Shown here piece after piece: positions 25,198-35,011 of a stretch of 37,773 nt of DNA; the first letter of the stretch is position 1, and each line of letters opens with the position of its first letter. A program made the position numbers and the translations under genes. The DNA is taken from NCBI GenBank assembly GCA_035267045.1, contig DATFMH010000096.1, positions 1-37,773 on the forward strand. Direction: 5' to 3'. Source of the DNA: DATFMH01 sp035267045. Its GTDB lineage: Bacteria; Bacteroidota; Rhodothermia; Balneolales; DATFMH01. The notes under the pieces are model-generated. The model was not told the DNA's origin, ran no database searches, and saw nothing but the letters and a program-made list of their open reading frames with translations.

Positions 25198-25434
25198 TTA
25201 ACCCGGATTATTCACCAAGAAATTTTATCGTGATCAAGGCGAAATTAAAAATGCGCATGAAAGGCACTCTGGTGCCTTGATTAAGCATTTTTAATTTCAA
25301 CGCAGAGCACAACTTGATTTTGCAGATCTCTTTAACTTCCTCAAAATTGAGGGATGAGTCATTTTTAATAATTTATTTAATTTACAATACGATATGTATT
25401 ACTTCTAATTGGGTACGTGAATAATTCAGGTTAA
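25198..25434. mobile_element. 237-bp MITE-like element
   Basis: The left end TTAACCCGGATTATTCAC (25198-25215) and right end GTGAATAATTCAGGTTAA (25417-25434) are inverted copies with 16 of 18 matches. Directly outside both ends is GAAT (25194-25197 and 25435-25438), a likely 4-bp target duplication. Inside are perfect 14-bp arms GAAATTAAAAATGC (25241-25254) and its complement (25285-25298), enclosing a second hairpin AAGGCAC-TCTG-GTGCCTT. No transposase is encoded, so it would be non-autonomous. The flanking parts of the 463-bp gap (25124-25586) are AT-rich with nothing recognisable. Confidence 0.7.
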
Positions 25435-25586
25435 GAATAGTCCGGTATATGATAAACAGTTAATGGTAATCGTGGATTTTTGACATTCTGAAGAAGTAAC
25501 TAATTATGAGTCTTAAAAAACGTTTTTGAATATAATTATTACATAACATCAAAATGAAAAAATGAATTTACATTCCATATTTCACA

Positions 25587-27242
25587 TCATTTCAACAACC
25601 CATACACCACCACTTTATTCGAAAATGTAGGCAGGTAAACATGACCATTGGCAATAGTTGGTGCTGAAAATTTCGCATAATTACCGGCGCCATCCCTGCT
25701 GGCATTCTGTTTATTGTCCCAAAGTTCTTTGGTCACATCACTGGCGTCAAAAGCGCGCAGTATTCCGGGTGTTACGGAATGCTCCGCATCACCATTTGCC
25801 GCATATGAAGCCCATAGAATGCCGGTACCATCCTGAGAGCCATTTGAGGAAACCGATAAAACAGCCCCATTTTGTCCTCCCGGGCCGGTTATATCTGAAA
25901 TAATTTCATTACTTTTTTCCAGCAAGCTACTATTCCTGTTATACGGGATGGCGCGCAACTTATCATTCTCAGACCATACATATACAAAGCTTTTCGAACT
26001 CCCTCTATAAAAAGCCGGTTGGCAGTGCAAATTGGCTGTAGAATCCAACGGGATGGTTTCTTGTATGTTATTTGAAGCGGACTGATATCCCCCCATATTA
26101 TCTTTATTCAATAAATATAAGTTCCCGTCTTTACCCCCTGTCACATAATAATTTGAATTGGGAATTAAAAAAGCACCCATACCGCCGTAATCCAGATCAT
26201 GATGATTGAGCTGCTGATAACTATATGGTGTAAAATAGGATGTCACATGTAATGATGATCCGGATGGAGTGAGCTTCATGGCACTTTCAGCACGATTAGT
26301 AAGGTTAGTTGGATTACCACTGTCACCAACGGTTCCATTTCCGGCCACTACATAGAGATTGCCCTGCGCATCCGCGGCCATTCCGTTACCACTTTCCCAC
26401 ATCCCGCCGGCATATCCATTTGGGGTATCATTATAATTAATTTGTTGTTTCAATGTGGAGGCATCATATCCGAGCACCCAACCATGATAAGGTCCCCAGT
26501 CACAATGAGATGAAAACGTGATGTAAATCGTACCGTTCGACAGCGTTAAACCCTGACGCTGATTTTGCCTCTGCGCGTCAAACGATATTAGATTATTAAC
26601 ACTACCTGCTCCATTTCCTTTGTAATTAGCGGTTATTTTTACCGGACTACCGGAATTCTCATTGCCATTGACGATATTCACAGCATGCAGATATTGAACA
26701 AAAGTATTACCGTCGGTACTGCGGGCGACGAAATAAATGGTTTTCGTATTTTTATCTATTACCGGCGTTCCTACGATACCTATATGGCCGCTAAAATCGT
26801 GATAATACCCTCCACAGGCTCCAGTCATATCCGTATTTTTCGGCGGATACATACCCGATGCCGTATAATTTTTTTCCCAATAAAGTTTACCGGTATCGCC
26901 GTTATAGGCGTAAATGGAGTTATTAACAGTGGCTATGTACACGACATTATGGAGCCCGTTATCAATGTATAAATTACCAATTACCAAAGGTTGTGAGTAA
27001 ACCTGGTCATCCACCGGTAAGTCAAATAGTTTGCCGAATTGCTTAACATTTACATTACTGGTTGTTAACAGACTCTCCTGATCGTTCCATCCCGACCGGG
27101 TATTGTTATTGTGTTGCGTCAGTACAGATACACGCTGTGGGTTTGACGTGTCATTATTGGAAATTTTCCTTTTACAGGTAGCGACTGATAAAAGGGTAAA
27201 AATGAGAAGTAATGATAGATTTCTTTTAGAGATGTATAACAT
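25587..27242 (-). CDS. PQQ-type beta-propeller lipoprotein of unknown role
   Basis: This is a 551-residue exported protein. Its N-terminus MLYISKRNLSLLLIFTLLSVATCKRK has a probable lipoprotein cysteine. The body shows repeated PQQ-like blades: VYIATVNNSIYAYNGDTGKLYWEKNY, GIVGTPVIDKNTKTIYFVAR, and the last blade IANGHVYLPTFSNKVVVYGLL. Sequence of this sort occurs in outer-membrane-assembly (BamB-like) and quinoprotein dehydrogenase-like proteins, but no catalytic residues identify an enzyme. The ATG at 27240-27242 is used; the longer frame uses TTG. It is on the pectin-locus strand but beyond the MITE, with no operator, so membership of the pectin regulon is doubtful. Confidence 0.7.
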   Translation of the reverse strand: MLYISKRNLSLLLIFTLLSVATCKRKISNNDTSNPQRVSVLTQHNNNTRSGWNDQESLLTTSNVNVKQFGKLFDLPVDDQVYSQPLVIGNLYIDNGLHNVVYIATVNNSIYAYNGDTGKLYWEKNYTASGMYPPKNTDMTGACGGYYHDFSGHIGIVGTPVIDKNTKTIYFVARSTDGNTFVQYLHAVNIVNGNENSGSPVKITANYKGNGAGSVNNLISFDAQRQNQRQGLTLSNGTIYITFSSHCDWGPYHGWVLGYDASTLKQQINYNDTPNGYAGGMWESGNGMAADAQGNLYVVAGNGTVGDSGNPTNLTNRAESAMKLTPSGSSLHVTSYFTPYSYQQLNHHDLDYGGMGAFLIPNSNYYVTGGKDGNLYLLNKDNMGGYQSASNNIQETIPLDSTANLHCQPAFYRGSSKSFVYVWSENDKLRAIPYNRNSSLLEKSNEIISDITGPGGQNGAVLSVSSNGSQDGTGILWASYAANGDAEHSVTPGILRAFDASDVTKELWDNKQNASRDGAGNYAKFSAPTIANGHVYLPTFSNKVVVYGLLK

Positions 27243-27664
27243 GCTTAGATTCAAATGAAATGATAAAAAAATTCGGTTTCCGTTGTATGTATTTTCATCA
27301 GGATATTACAATTAATATAGATATAGATAAAGTCATGATGAAAAATGGAATACTATCGGTTAAGTGGATTATATGAAATTTTACATGTGACTTATCTATA
27401 AAATTATATAAATTCGGGAAATTACTGTTATACTTTTCGATTGCACATCTTTTCACTGTGTTCCCATTAATCCTGTTTTTGTAAACGTATTTTTAATAAG
27501 GATTTGTAAAAATTCGATAAACTTAAAAATTTCCCTGTAAGTATTATCCTAATCATGTGTCTTTTTAACAATTGAAATTCTTTTTTTAATTACCAATTAA
27601 CAGAACAGCCTACCATATTTATAAGCACGGTTCTACTTTTATATATAATTATTAATGAGGATTT
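27243..27664. promoter_or_regulatory. divergent promoter region between two propeller genes
   Basis: This 422-bp AT-rich gap separates the minus-strand PQQ-type gene from the plus-strand T9SS propeller gene. It must hold both promoters. I find no operator of the LacI type and no strong repeat. A Shine-Dalgarno-like TGAGG lies just before the plus-strand ATG at 27665. Confidence 0.5.
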
Positions 27665-29983
27665 ATGATGAAACGATTCTATACGATTTGTTTACTATCT
27701 ACGACTGTGTTGTTTTTCATTCATTCAAATCTTTTTGCTCAAACTTCCGGCTGGACGCACTTCAAAGAAGAAAATACCGGATTGGGTAACAGTGATATAA
27801 ATGCTATAGCTGTTGATAGCGCCGGTAATCAATGGTTTGCTACAAATGGGGGTATCAGCGAATTCAATGGTACATCGTGGAAAGCTTATACCATGCACGA
27901 TTATGGAGTACCCGACAAATCAATTAAAACCATAGCTTGTGACCGGTCAGGTAATGTGTGGGCTGGTACACCGGGATTCGGATTACTTAAATTTGATGGC
28001 AAAAAATGGTCGGTTTATAATAGCACTAATTCAAATTTACCCGATAATAATATTAATGATCTTAAGATGCAGGGCGACACCCTCTGGGTTGGTACAGGTA
28101 TGGGTTTAGCCAAGATTTTTGGCGATAGTATATCCGCTTTCACCTTTTTCAGTGCCTATAATAATTTTACATTTAAGGAAGTTGATAAACTAGCTCTCGA
28201 CGGTTCCGGAAGATTATGGGTAGGCTCCAATGGAGATGTCTTTTATGGCAAACCCGGAGATTGGACCGATGTAGATCAAAAAGGACAAATTCCCCTTACA
28301 TCGAATGTAGCTATTACGGCAATGGCACCGGGGGGAGGGAATACAATGTGGATAGCCCAGGGTCAATTATATGAATATACAATTGATGATTTTACTTATA
28401 AAGCATGGAAGCTGCAAAATCCGTATCCTAATGATGCCACTAAAAAGATTTTGGCTTATCAGTTAATTAATTTTGGTGGTAAACTTTGGGTGGGAATGGC
28501 TAAAGCCTTTACCGGGCCATCATATGGCCTAGCCTATCTGCAGGATTCAACCTGGACCTTTGTTGGCAACTCTGCTTATCCAATTAATTCCGTTAACTCC
28601 AATTTTTATGCTGTCGGTGACAGCCTCTATTTTGGGGCCAATATTGAGACGAAATACTCGAGTTCAACCCCTGCACTTATTCATTACAAAGACGGGGGAA
28701 TGACTTTTTATACGAACCAGACTACCGGAATGTCAACTAATAATATCCATGGTATTGCCTTCGATAAAAATAATCATTTGTGGATGGGAACCTTTAGTGA
28801 TGGCCCCGTTAATGCTTTTTTAAATGTTTATGATGGTACAAATTTTCAGGAATATGATACGACGCATGTTAAAATTAACGATGCCATTGCTACGGATTTG
28901 ACTTTCGATCATAACGGGAATCTCTGGTTTGGCACCACGCAAGGCGGGGTTGTAAGATTTGATGGTAAAACTTTTACCGAATTCGATACCGATAATTCTA
29001 AAGTCCCGGGTAATTATATTCAAACTATAGCCGTAGATCAAAATAATCATATCTGGGTTGGCACCCGACCCAATTACACGCTTCATCAGAGTGGTGGTTT
29101 GGCTATGTACGATGGTAAAACATGGACCGTGTATGATTCTACCAATACGGCAATGACTTCCAATTATATAGAAGCAATTGTTGTTGATAATAATAATCAC
29201 ATCTGGGTTGGTACCAAAAATTATCCGGCTACAGACCTGGATGGCGGCCTGGTAGAATATGACGGAACCAACTGGACTGTTCAGATAAACGGGGCCAATA
29301 AGCACTCGGTTGGCAATGCCGAAATATTGGCTCTGGCGGTAGATAAAAACAATAATATTTATGCAGGATCCGACGGAACGTATCTCCATATATTCGATGG
29401 CACTAATTGGACAGGAATGCTTATCCCTGATCCAAACGGTTCAAATTCAACAAACCCGATTAATGATATTTACATAGATTCTAAAAACCATATCTGGACA
29501 TTGGCAACACAAGTTTTAGCCGAATATAATGGGTCACAGTGGACCGAATATACTACGACAAATTCCCCCTTAACAGCCTACTTTGAAGATGGTAACAAAA
29601 TTATAGAAGGTCCCAACGGTTATATGTGGGCTTCGTCAAGTGATGGATTATATAAAATACCGGGTGATACAACCATATTTACCGCAAATCAAAAGGACAT
29701 GGCTAATTTACAAATTCCCCAAAAAATTAGTTTAGATCAAAACTACCCGAATCCTTTTAACCCGAGTACAAATATCTCATTCTCTCTGCCAAAAGCTATG
29801 AAAGTCCACTTAATGATTTATGACATTCTTGGCCGGCAGGTGGCTGATCTGACAAGCTCAAAGATATCAGCCGGGATACATAACATAACCTGGAATGCCT
29901 CGAATAATGCCAGCGGCATCTATTTTTACAGGCTTATCACACCCAATAACATCATCACCAAAAAGATGATACTTTTGAAATAA
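27665..29983 (+). CDS. secreted two-component-regulator-type beta-propeller with T9SS sorting domain
   Basis: This 772-residue protein has signal peptide MMKRFYTICLL...NLFAQ (1-26) and then a run of propeller blades of the two-component-regulator propeller family. Each blade carries words such as NNHIWVGT, GNLWFGTT, MYDGKTWTVYDS and NYIQTIAVDQ, about seven to ten in number. The last 80 residues form a Por secretion C-terminal domain: LDQNYPNPFNPSTNISFSLP, VHLMIYDILGRQV and ending ITKKMILLK. It is therefore exported by type IX secretion and either released or anchored. There is no histidine kinase part. It could bind polysaccharide or other ligands at the surface; function is unknown. A strong hairpin follows the stop. 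Confidence 0.88.
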   Translation: MMKRFYTICLLSTTVLFFIHSNLFAQTSGWTHFKEENTGLGNSDINAIAVDSAGNQWFATNGGISEFNGTSWKAYTMHDYGVPDKSIKTIACDRSGNVWAGTPGFGLLKFDGKKWSVYNSTNSNLPDNNINDLKMQGDTLWVGTGMGLAKIFGDSISAFTFFSAYNNFTFKEVDKLALDGSGRLWVGSNGDVFYGKPGDWTDVDQKGQIPLTSNVAITAMAPGGGNTMWIAQGQLYEYTIDDFTYKAWKLQNPYPNDATKKILAYQLINFGGKLWVGMAKAFTGPSYGLAYLQDSTWTFVGNSAYPINSVNSNFYAVGDSLYFGANIETKYSSSTPALIHYKDGGMTFYTNQTTGMSTNNIHGIAFDKNNHLWMGTFSDGPVNAFLNVYDGTNFQEYDTTHVKINDAIATDLTFDHNGNLWFGTTQGGVVRFDGKTFTEFDTDNSKVPGNYIQTIAVDQNNHIWVGTRPNYTLHQSGGLAMYDGKTWTVYDSTNTAMTSNYIEAIVVDNNNHIWVGTKNYPATDLDGGLVEYDGTNWTVQINGANKHSVGNAEILALAVDKNNNIYAGSDGTYLHIFDGTNWTGMLIPDPNGSNSTNPINDIYIDSKNHIWTLATQVLAEYNGSQWTEYTTTNSPLTAYFEDGNKIIEGPNGYMWASSSDGLYKIPGDTTIFTANQKDMANLQIPQKISLDQNYPNPFNPSTNISFSLPKAMKVHLMIYDILGRQVADLTSSKISAGIHNITWNASNNASGIYFYRLITPNNIITKKMILLK

Positions 29984-30011
29984 ATTCAAGGATCATACAA
30001 TTACTTAATAT

Positions 30012-30048
30012 TCACACCCTGAATATTAATTCCCAATTCAGGGTGTGA
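30012..30048 (+). terminator. hairpin terminator after the propeller gene
   Basis: TCACACCCTGAAT and ATTCAGGGTGTGA form a perfect 13-bp stem with an 11-base loop, 29 bp after the stop codon. The following sequence is T-rich but not a continuous T-run. Confidence 0.65.
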
Positions 30049-30072
30049 TATTCACCTTTATATAACTTTCCT

Positions 30073-30115
30073 TGCGTCCGCGTAAATCCGCATAATCCGC
30101 GTCATCCGCGTTCTA
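30073..30115. repeat. degenerate ATCCGCGTCATCCGCG tandem words
   Basis: About 43 bp are made of near-repeats TCCGCGTAAATCCGCAT, AATCCGCGTC and ATCCGCGTTC. It is strikingly GC-rich against its AT-rich surroundings, lies just before the hyp operon, and resembles intergenic words I know from other Bacteroidota-type genomes. Confidence 0.65.
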
Positions 30116-30209
30116 TATTTTTTTAAAATTCCTGTGTTTAGTTCATTGAAAATACCTTCAGATTACCTATCTTAAAAAAAGAAGATATTTAACTCTTAAA
30201 TAGAAAACT

Positions 30210-30446
30210 ATGTGTCTCGGTATACCCGGAAAAATAGTCGAGATCAATCATCAAGAGAACAAAGAGAACGAATTATTAATGGGTAAAGTAAGTTTTGGCG
30301 GACTAAAAAAAGAGGTCTGCCTATCGTATGTACCCAATGCCATAATCGGTGACTATGTGATTGTTCATGTGGGTTTTGCGATCAGTATATTAGATAAGCA
30401 GGAAGCCCGGCAGGTTTTCGACTATCTTGAGGAATTAGATCAATAA
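30210..30446 (+). CDS. hypC: hydrogenase maturation chaperone HypC
   Basis: HypC works with HypD to assemble the Fe(CN)2CO group of [NiFe]-hydrogenase and delivers it to the large-subunit precursor. The 78-residue protein begins MCLGIPGKIVEIN; the Cys directly after the initiator Met is the essential residue of the family. It also has the conserved VGDYVIVHVGFAIS-type stretch (here IGDYVIVHVGFAIS). It opens the hyp operon and is 95 bp before hypA. The HypC/HybG distinction cannot be made here. Confidence 0.96.
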   Translation: MCLGIPGKIVEINHQENKENELLMGKVSFGGLKKEVCLSYVPNAIIGDYVIVHVGFAISILDKQEARQVFDYLEELDQ

Positions 30447-30447
30447 T

Positions 30448-30472
30448 CAGTGAACTGTAAGCAGTTAACAGG
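30448..30472. repeat. CAGTGAACTGTAAGCAGTTAACAGG word
   Basis: This short stretch of CAGT/GTTAACAG-type words between hypC and hypA resembles the one at 37410-37437. It is a degenerate intergenic repeat of unknown meaning. Confidence 0.4.
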
Positions 30473-30541
30473 TACCTCATTAATGATAATATCGTCTGTT
30501 GAAAACCATTATCAAGTGAGAGATTTTTATAAAGCGAGACT

Positions 30542-30889
30542 ATGCACGAGTTATCCGTTGCTAAAAATATTATACGTATTGCAAGAGAACATTTAACACC
30601 TGAGGAAGAACCGTTTTTAAAAAAAATATGCGTTCGAATCGGCGCATTTTCTACAATAATTCCGGAATTTCTGCAATCAGGTTTTGATGCAGCCAGAGAT
30701 GGCACCCCTTTAAAAAACACTGAGCTCGATATTACAATAGTTCCTCTCCGCATAAAATGCCGTAATTGTAATCATGAAACTGAAATAGAACCGGTCGATT
30801 TTGTTTGCCCCCTCTGTACATCGACCGACGTTGAAGTTGTGGCGGGGAATGAAATGATCGTTACCGACCTCGAAATATCTGATAATTAA
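30542..30889 (+). CDS. hypA: hydrogenase nickel incorporation protein HypA
   Basis: HypA delivers nickel to the hydrogenase large subunit together with HypB. The 115-residue protein has the N-terminal nickel site MHELS (H2) and the zinc site CRNC (C73, C76) and CPLC (C89, C92). All metal ligands are present. It lies 95 bp after hypC and 12 bp before hypB, same operon. Confidence 0.96.
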   Translation: MHELSVAKNIIRIAREHLTPEEEPFLKKICVRIGAFSTIIPEFLQSGFDAARDGTPLKNTELDITIVPLRIKCRNCNHETEIEPVDFVCPLCTSTDVEVVAGNEMIVTDLEISDN

Positions 30890-30901
30890 ACTATTCTTTA
30901 T

Positions 30902-31552
30902 ATGAGTATCAAAACTATTGAACGTAAGGTTCTGCAAAAAAATGACGAAGTGGCCAGTGATAATCGTCTGTTTTTTAAAAAAAACGGGATTTTGGCCCTT
31001 AACCTGGTGAGTTCACCCGGCTCAGGAAAAACAAGCCTGCTTGAAAAAACACTTGAGAAATTGAAAACACGCGTCCGAATGGCGGTCGTTATCGGTGATG
31101 TACAAACCGACCTGGATGCCCGTCGCCTGGATTCTTTTGGTTTACCTGTAATTCAGCTTGTCACCAATGGGGCCTGTCACCTCGAAGCAACGTTGGTACA
31201 AGAAGCCCTTTCTGATATACAAGCGGAACAAACCGATTTATTATTTATTGAAAATGTCGGTAACCTTGTCTGCCCTGCCGGTTTCGATCTGGGGGAAGCG
31301 ATGAAAGTAGTCATCGCAAGTACAACCGAAGGAGATGATAAACCCCTGAAATACCCGGCCATGTTTCGGAATGCCAGTGTGTTGGTGATCAATAAAACAG
31401 ACTTGATTCCCTATGTAAATTGCGATTTGGCAGAACTCAGAAACAATGCTTTACGCATCAATCCTTCTCTGACCATTTTTGAGACCTCTTGTGTTAATGA
31501 CGATGGCCTTGATAACTGGTGTGACTGGTTAGTACAACAAGTTGAGAAATGA
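30902..31552 (+). CDS. hypB: hydrogenase nickel incorporation GTPase HypB
   Basis: HypB is a SIMIBI-class GTPase that helps load nickel. The 216-residue protein has Walker A SSPGSGKTSL (37-46), the metal-site residues C92 and H93 in NGACHLEA, FIENVGNLVCP with C124, and base-recognition NKTD (164-167). The N-terminus has no histidine-rich or CxxGCxC stretch, so this version lacks the nickel-storage or high-affinity N-terminal site found in some species. A separate nickel transporter is encoded downstream. Its stop overlaps hypF by 4 bp (ATGA), implying translational coupling. Confidence 0.96.
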   Translation: MSIKTIERKVLQKNDEVASDNRLFFKKNGILALNLVSSPGSGKTSLLEKTLEKLKTRVRMAVVIGDVQTDLDARRLDSFGLPVIQLVTNGACHLEATLVQEALSDIQAEQTDLLFIENVGNLVCPAGFDLGEAMKVVIASTTEGDDKPLKYPAMFRNASVLVINKTDLIPYVNCDLAELRNNALRINPSLTIFETSCVNDDGLDNWCDWLVQQVEK

Positions 31553-33894
31553 ACACGATAAAGCGTATTCGTATAAAAATAAACGGGACCGTTCAGGGAG
31601 TAGGATTCCGGCCTTTTTTTTACCGTCTGGCCACATCCTTCAACCTCACCGGATGGATTAGCAATGATAGTGAAGGAGTTATGATCGAGGCCGAGGGTTT
31701 CCAATCTTCTCTGGATCATATGCTGGAGTCTTTACAACAGGATAAACCACCACATGCTTATTACAATCGCATTGATATCCAATATCTTAAACCAGCGGGT
31801 TACCAACAATTCAAGATCCGAAGAAGCAACAATAATGGCCGTAAACGGGCTTTGATGCAGCCTGATATCGCCACCTGCCCTGATTGTCTGAAGGAAATCT
31901 TCGATCCCGATAACCACCGCTATCTCTATCCTTTTACCAATTGCACCCATTGCGGACCCCGCTACTCCATTATTACCGGACTCCCATACGACCGCCGGAA
32001 CACTACTATGGATAAATTCATGATGTGTGATCATTGCCGGGAGGAATATGAAGATCCTGATAACCGCCGCTTTCATGCTCAACCTAATGCCTGTCCCGAT
32101 TGTGGCCCCCAAATGGAACTTTGGGATGCAAGTGGAAGAGTGATTACCCGAGGCCACCAGGCAATGGAGGAGGCTGCTGAGGCGATAAAAAGTGGCGAAA
32201 TCATTGCTTTAAAAGGTATTGGTGGTTTTCAACTTATTGCTGAAGCTACAAATACATCAACAATCCGACGGCTTAGGAAACGCAAGAACCGTGAAGAAAA
32301 ACCGTTTGCCCTCATGGTTTCATCACTTGAACAAGCCCGGAAACTTTGTTACATCACTCAGGATGAAGAAGAGCTATTGCAATCACCACAGGCTCCCATC
32401 GTCATTCTGCCCCGTAAAGCTAATTCAGAAATTCCGGTAGCCCGGCCGGTAGCCCCTGGCCATCCGACCTATGGGATCATGCTTCCCTATTCACCTATAC
32501 ATCATATATTGATGCGTCTCATCGGTGCCCCGGTTATAGCAACGAGTGGTAATAGTAGTGACGAACCCATTTGCATAGACGAATATGAGGCTTTAGAACA
32601 ACTGAACGGGATCGCCGACCTCTACCTTGTTCACAACCGACCCATTGAACGTCACATCGACGATTCGGTTGTCAGGATGATAGCAGGTAAACCTGCCATA
32701 TTACGCCGCACCCGGGGATACGCCCCCCTGCCTGTTTCTTTAAATCATATAAAGAATACAAGCGGGACATCTGATAAATCCCATAATTCACACACCATTC
32801 TTGCCTCGGGTGGTCATCTAAAAAACAGCATTGCCTTAAACAACGGCACCGACATCATTTTAAGCCAACACATCGGTGATCTCGATACGTATGAAGCTAC
32901 AAAAGTGTATCATAAAGTTATTGCTGATTTACCTCAGTTATACGACCTTAAACCCGATTTGATCGTTCACGACCTGCATCCTGAATATTATACGAGTAAA
33001 GATACCGAAAAACGTAACATACCGACTTATGCAGTACAGCATCATTATGCACATATCCTCTCATGCATGGCTGAACACGGACTCGAAGGCCCCTTACTTG
33101 GTGTTGCCTGGGATGGTACCGGATTAGGAACCGATGAAACCATATGGGGTGGTGAGTTCATGTTATGCGATAGAAAAAAGTGGATCCGGCTGGCCACTTT
33201 CAGGAAATTCCGCCTTCCGGGTGGCGATAAGGCCATGCGTGAACCACGTAGAGCGGCATTAGGTGTGTTGTTTGAAATTTTTGGCGATAAAGTCTTTCAA
33301 AAAACAGATCTGCCTACCGTTAACGCTTATTCGAAAACGGAACTTTCGATAATAAAAAGGATGCTGGAACATAAGATCAACGCTCCGGTAACAACAAGTA
33401 TCGGACGTATATTCGATGCTGTAGCATCACTCCTGGATATACGGCAAACGATCTCATATGAGGGTCAGGCCGCAATGGCTCTTGAGCATCTTATACCGCA
33501 AAACAAGACGGACGAAAGTTATCCTTACAAGCTAAATTTCGAAAAAAATCTTTGCGTGATAGACTGGGAACCAATAATACAGAATATTATGACGGACATT
33601 CCTATTTCCGATCCCTCGCTGATATCGAATAAATTTCATAACACGTTATCGGATATAATCGTAGAAATGGCCCAATTAGCTGTTGAAAAAACAGTCGTGT
33701 TGTCAGGTGGGTGTTTTCAAAATGTTTATTTGACCGAGCGGACTATTGCCAAACTCGAGGAACACGGATTTCGACCTTACCGGCATCAACAAATTCCACC
33801 TAATGATGGGGGAATTGCTGCCGGACAACTCTACCACGCGTTGTATAAAGCCGATGAAATTATAAAAAAATCAATTCATTATGAAGTATCTTGA
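31549..33894 (+). CDS. hypF: carbamoyltransferase HypF
   Basis: HypF activates carbamoyl phosphate to make the cyanide ligands, passing the carbamoyl group to HypE. The 781-residue protein has every domain in order. These are an acylphosphatase part (5-90, GVGFRPF with R21, and N39), four zinc-finger cysteine pairs (C110/C113, C132/C135, C160/C163, C182/C185), a YrdC-like domain (about 200-390, KGIGGFQL) and a Kae1-like domain (about 410-775, HHYAHILSC and GVAWDGTGLG). It is full length, overlapping hypB by 4 bp and hypD by 14 bp. Confidence 0.97.
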   Translation: MNTIKRIRIKINGTVQGVGFRPFFYRLATSFNLTGWISNDSEGVMIEAEGFQSSLDHMLESLQQDKPPHAYYNRIDIQYLKPAGYQQFKIRRSNNNGRKRALMQPDIATCPDCLKEIFDPDNHRYLYPFTNCTHCGPRYSIITGLPYDRRNTTMDKFMMCDHCREEYEDPDNRRFHAQPNACPDCGPQMELWDASGRVITRGHQAMEEAAEAIKSGEIIALKGIGGFQLIAEATNTSTIRRLRKRKNREEKPFALMVSSLEQARKLCYITQDEEELLQSPQAPIVILPRKANSEIPVARPVAPGHPTYGIMLPYSPIHHILMRLIGAPVIATSGNSSDEPICIDEYEALEQLNGIADLYLVHNRPIERHIDDSVVRMIAGKPAILRRTRGYAPLPVSLNHIKNTSGTSDKSHNSHTILASGGHLKNSIALNNGTDIILSQHIGDLDTYEATKVYHKVIADLPQLYDLKPDLIVHDLHPEYYTSKDTEKRNIPTYAVQHHYAHILSCMAEHGLEGPLLGVAWDGTGLGTDETIWGGEFMLCDRKKWIRLATFRKFRLPGGDKAMREPRRAALGVLFEIFGDKVFQKTDLPTVNAYSKTELSIIKRMLEHKINAPVTTSIGRIFDAVASLLDIRQTISYEGQAAMALEHLIPQNKTDESYPYKLNFEKNLCVIDWEPIIQNIMTDIPISDPSLISNKFHNTLSDIIVEMAQLAVEKTVVLSGGCFQNVYLTERTIAKLEEHGFRPYRHQQIPPNDGGIAAGQLYHALYKADEIIKKSIHYEVS

Positions 33895-35011
33895 CGAATA
33901 TCGTGATCCCGAAGCGTCCCAAAAATATATCGATCTGATACACAAGACTATATCGCGTGAATGGACCATAATGGAGATTTGCGGTGGTCAAACACATGCC
34001 ATTGTGAAATATGGTATTGATCATTTGCTACCGGATAAACTAACCTTTGTACATGGTCCCGGTTGCCCGGTGTGCGTGACTTCCCAGGAAATAATTGATA
34101 AAGCTATTGCCATCGCCCAGGAACCTGATGTCATTTTCACCTCGTTCGGAGATATGATGCGTGTTCCGGGAACCCAAAAAGATCTTTTAATGGTGAAATC
34201 GGAAGGTGCCGATGTACGAATGGTTTATTCTCCACTTGATGCCGTTAACCTGGCTATTAAACACCCGAACAAAGAAGTCGTATTTTTTGCTGTGGGCTTC
34301 GAAACGACTGCTCCTGCCAATGCCATGGCGGTAAATAAGGCTCACATATCAGGAGTCCGTAATTTTTCAATATTGTCATCCCATGTACTTGTACCACCGG
34401 CCATGGAAATGATCCTCTCATCGGCGGAAAACCAGGTACAGGGTTTTCTGGCAGCCGGCCATGTCTGCTCTGTGATGGGTTACAATGAATATATCCCGAT
34501 GGCTCAGCGCTATAAGATTCCGATCGTCGTTACCGGATTTGAACCCCTGGATATTTTGCAAGGCACCTACATGACAATTAAACAGCTTGAGGAAGGTCGT
34601 TATGAGGTTGAGAATCAGTATGCCCGGGCCGTAAAACGTGAAGGCAATATCCCTTCTCAAAATTTAATACGCACTATTTTCCAGGTAACGGATCGTAACT
34701 GGCGCGGCATGGGAGTCATACCGGCAAGCGGACTCGAAATACGTCCCGGATACGAACTTTACGATGCAGAAAAAAAATTCAATGTTCGAGATGTAGAACC
34801 TGTAACTAATTCTGAATGCATCGCCGGTGTCATATTAAGAGGCCGGAAGAAACCAACCGAATGTCCTGCATTCGGTAAAAAATGTACTCCTGAACATCCG
34901 CTTGGGGCTCCGATGGTCTCTTCGGAGGGAGCCTGCGCCGCTTATTATCACTACGGCAACTATCGCATAAAAAAGGATAAAAGGATTACGGAGGATTTAG
35001 CTAATGAATAA
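33881..35011 (+). CDS. hypD: hydrogenase maturation iron-sulfur protein HypD
   Basis: HypD is the [4Fe-4S] scaffold on which Fe(CN)2CO is assembled with HypC. The 376-residue protein has ICGGQTHA (C34), GPGCPVC (C62, C65), AGHVCSVMGYNEY, and C-terminal cluster-ligand segments PTECPAFGKKC and GACAAYYHYG. It starts 14 bp inside the end of hypF and overlaps hypE by 8 bp. Nothing is missing against the family. Confidence 0.97.
   Translation: MKYLDEYRDPEASQKYIDLIHKTISREWTIMEICGGQTHAIVKYGIDHLLPDKLTFVHGPGCPVCVTSQEIIDKAIAIAQEPDVIFTSFGDMMRVPGTQKDLLMVKSEGADVRMVYSPLDAVNLAIKHPNKEVVFFAVGFETTAPANAMAVNKAHISGVRNFSILSSHVLVPPAMEMILSSAENQVQGFLAAGHVCSVMGYNEYIPMAQRYKIPIVVTGFEPLDILQGTYMTIKQLEEGRYEVENQYARAVKREGNIPSQNLIRTIFQVTDRNWRGMGVIPASGLEIRPGYELYDAEKKFNVRDVEPVTNSECIAGVILRGRKKPTECPAFGKKCTPEHPLGAPMVSSEGACAAYYHYGNYRIKKDKRITEDLANE

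Noticed and set aside
25198..25434. Could the palindromic region be a tRNA or riboswitch?
   Set aside because: The inverted ends with flanking GAAT repeat and nested long palindromes fit a MITE better, and no acceptor-stem or known aptamer pattern is seen.
28820..29389. Minus-strand frame of 189 residues
   Set aside because: Antisense of the repeated propeller blades; the repeats suppress stops in that frame.
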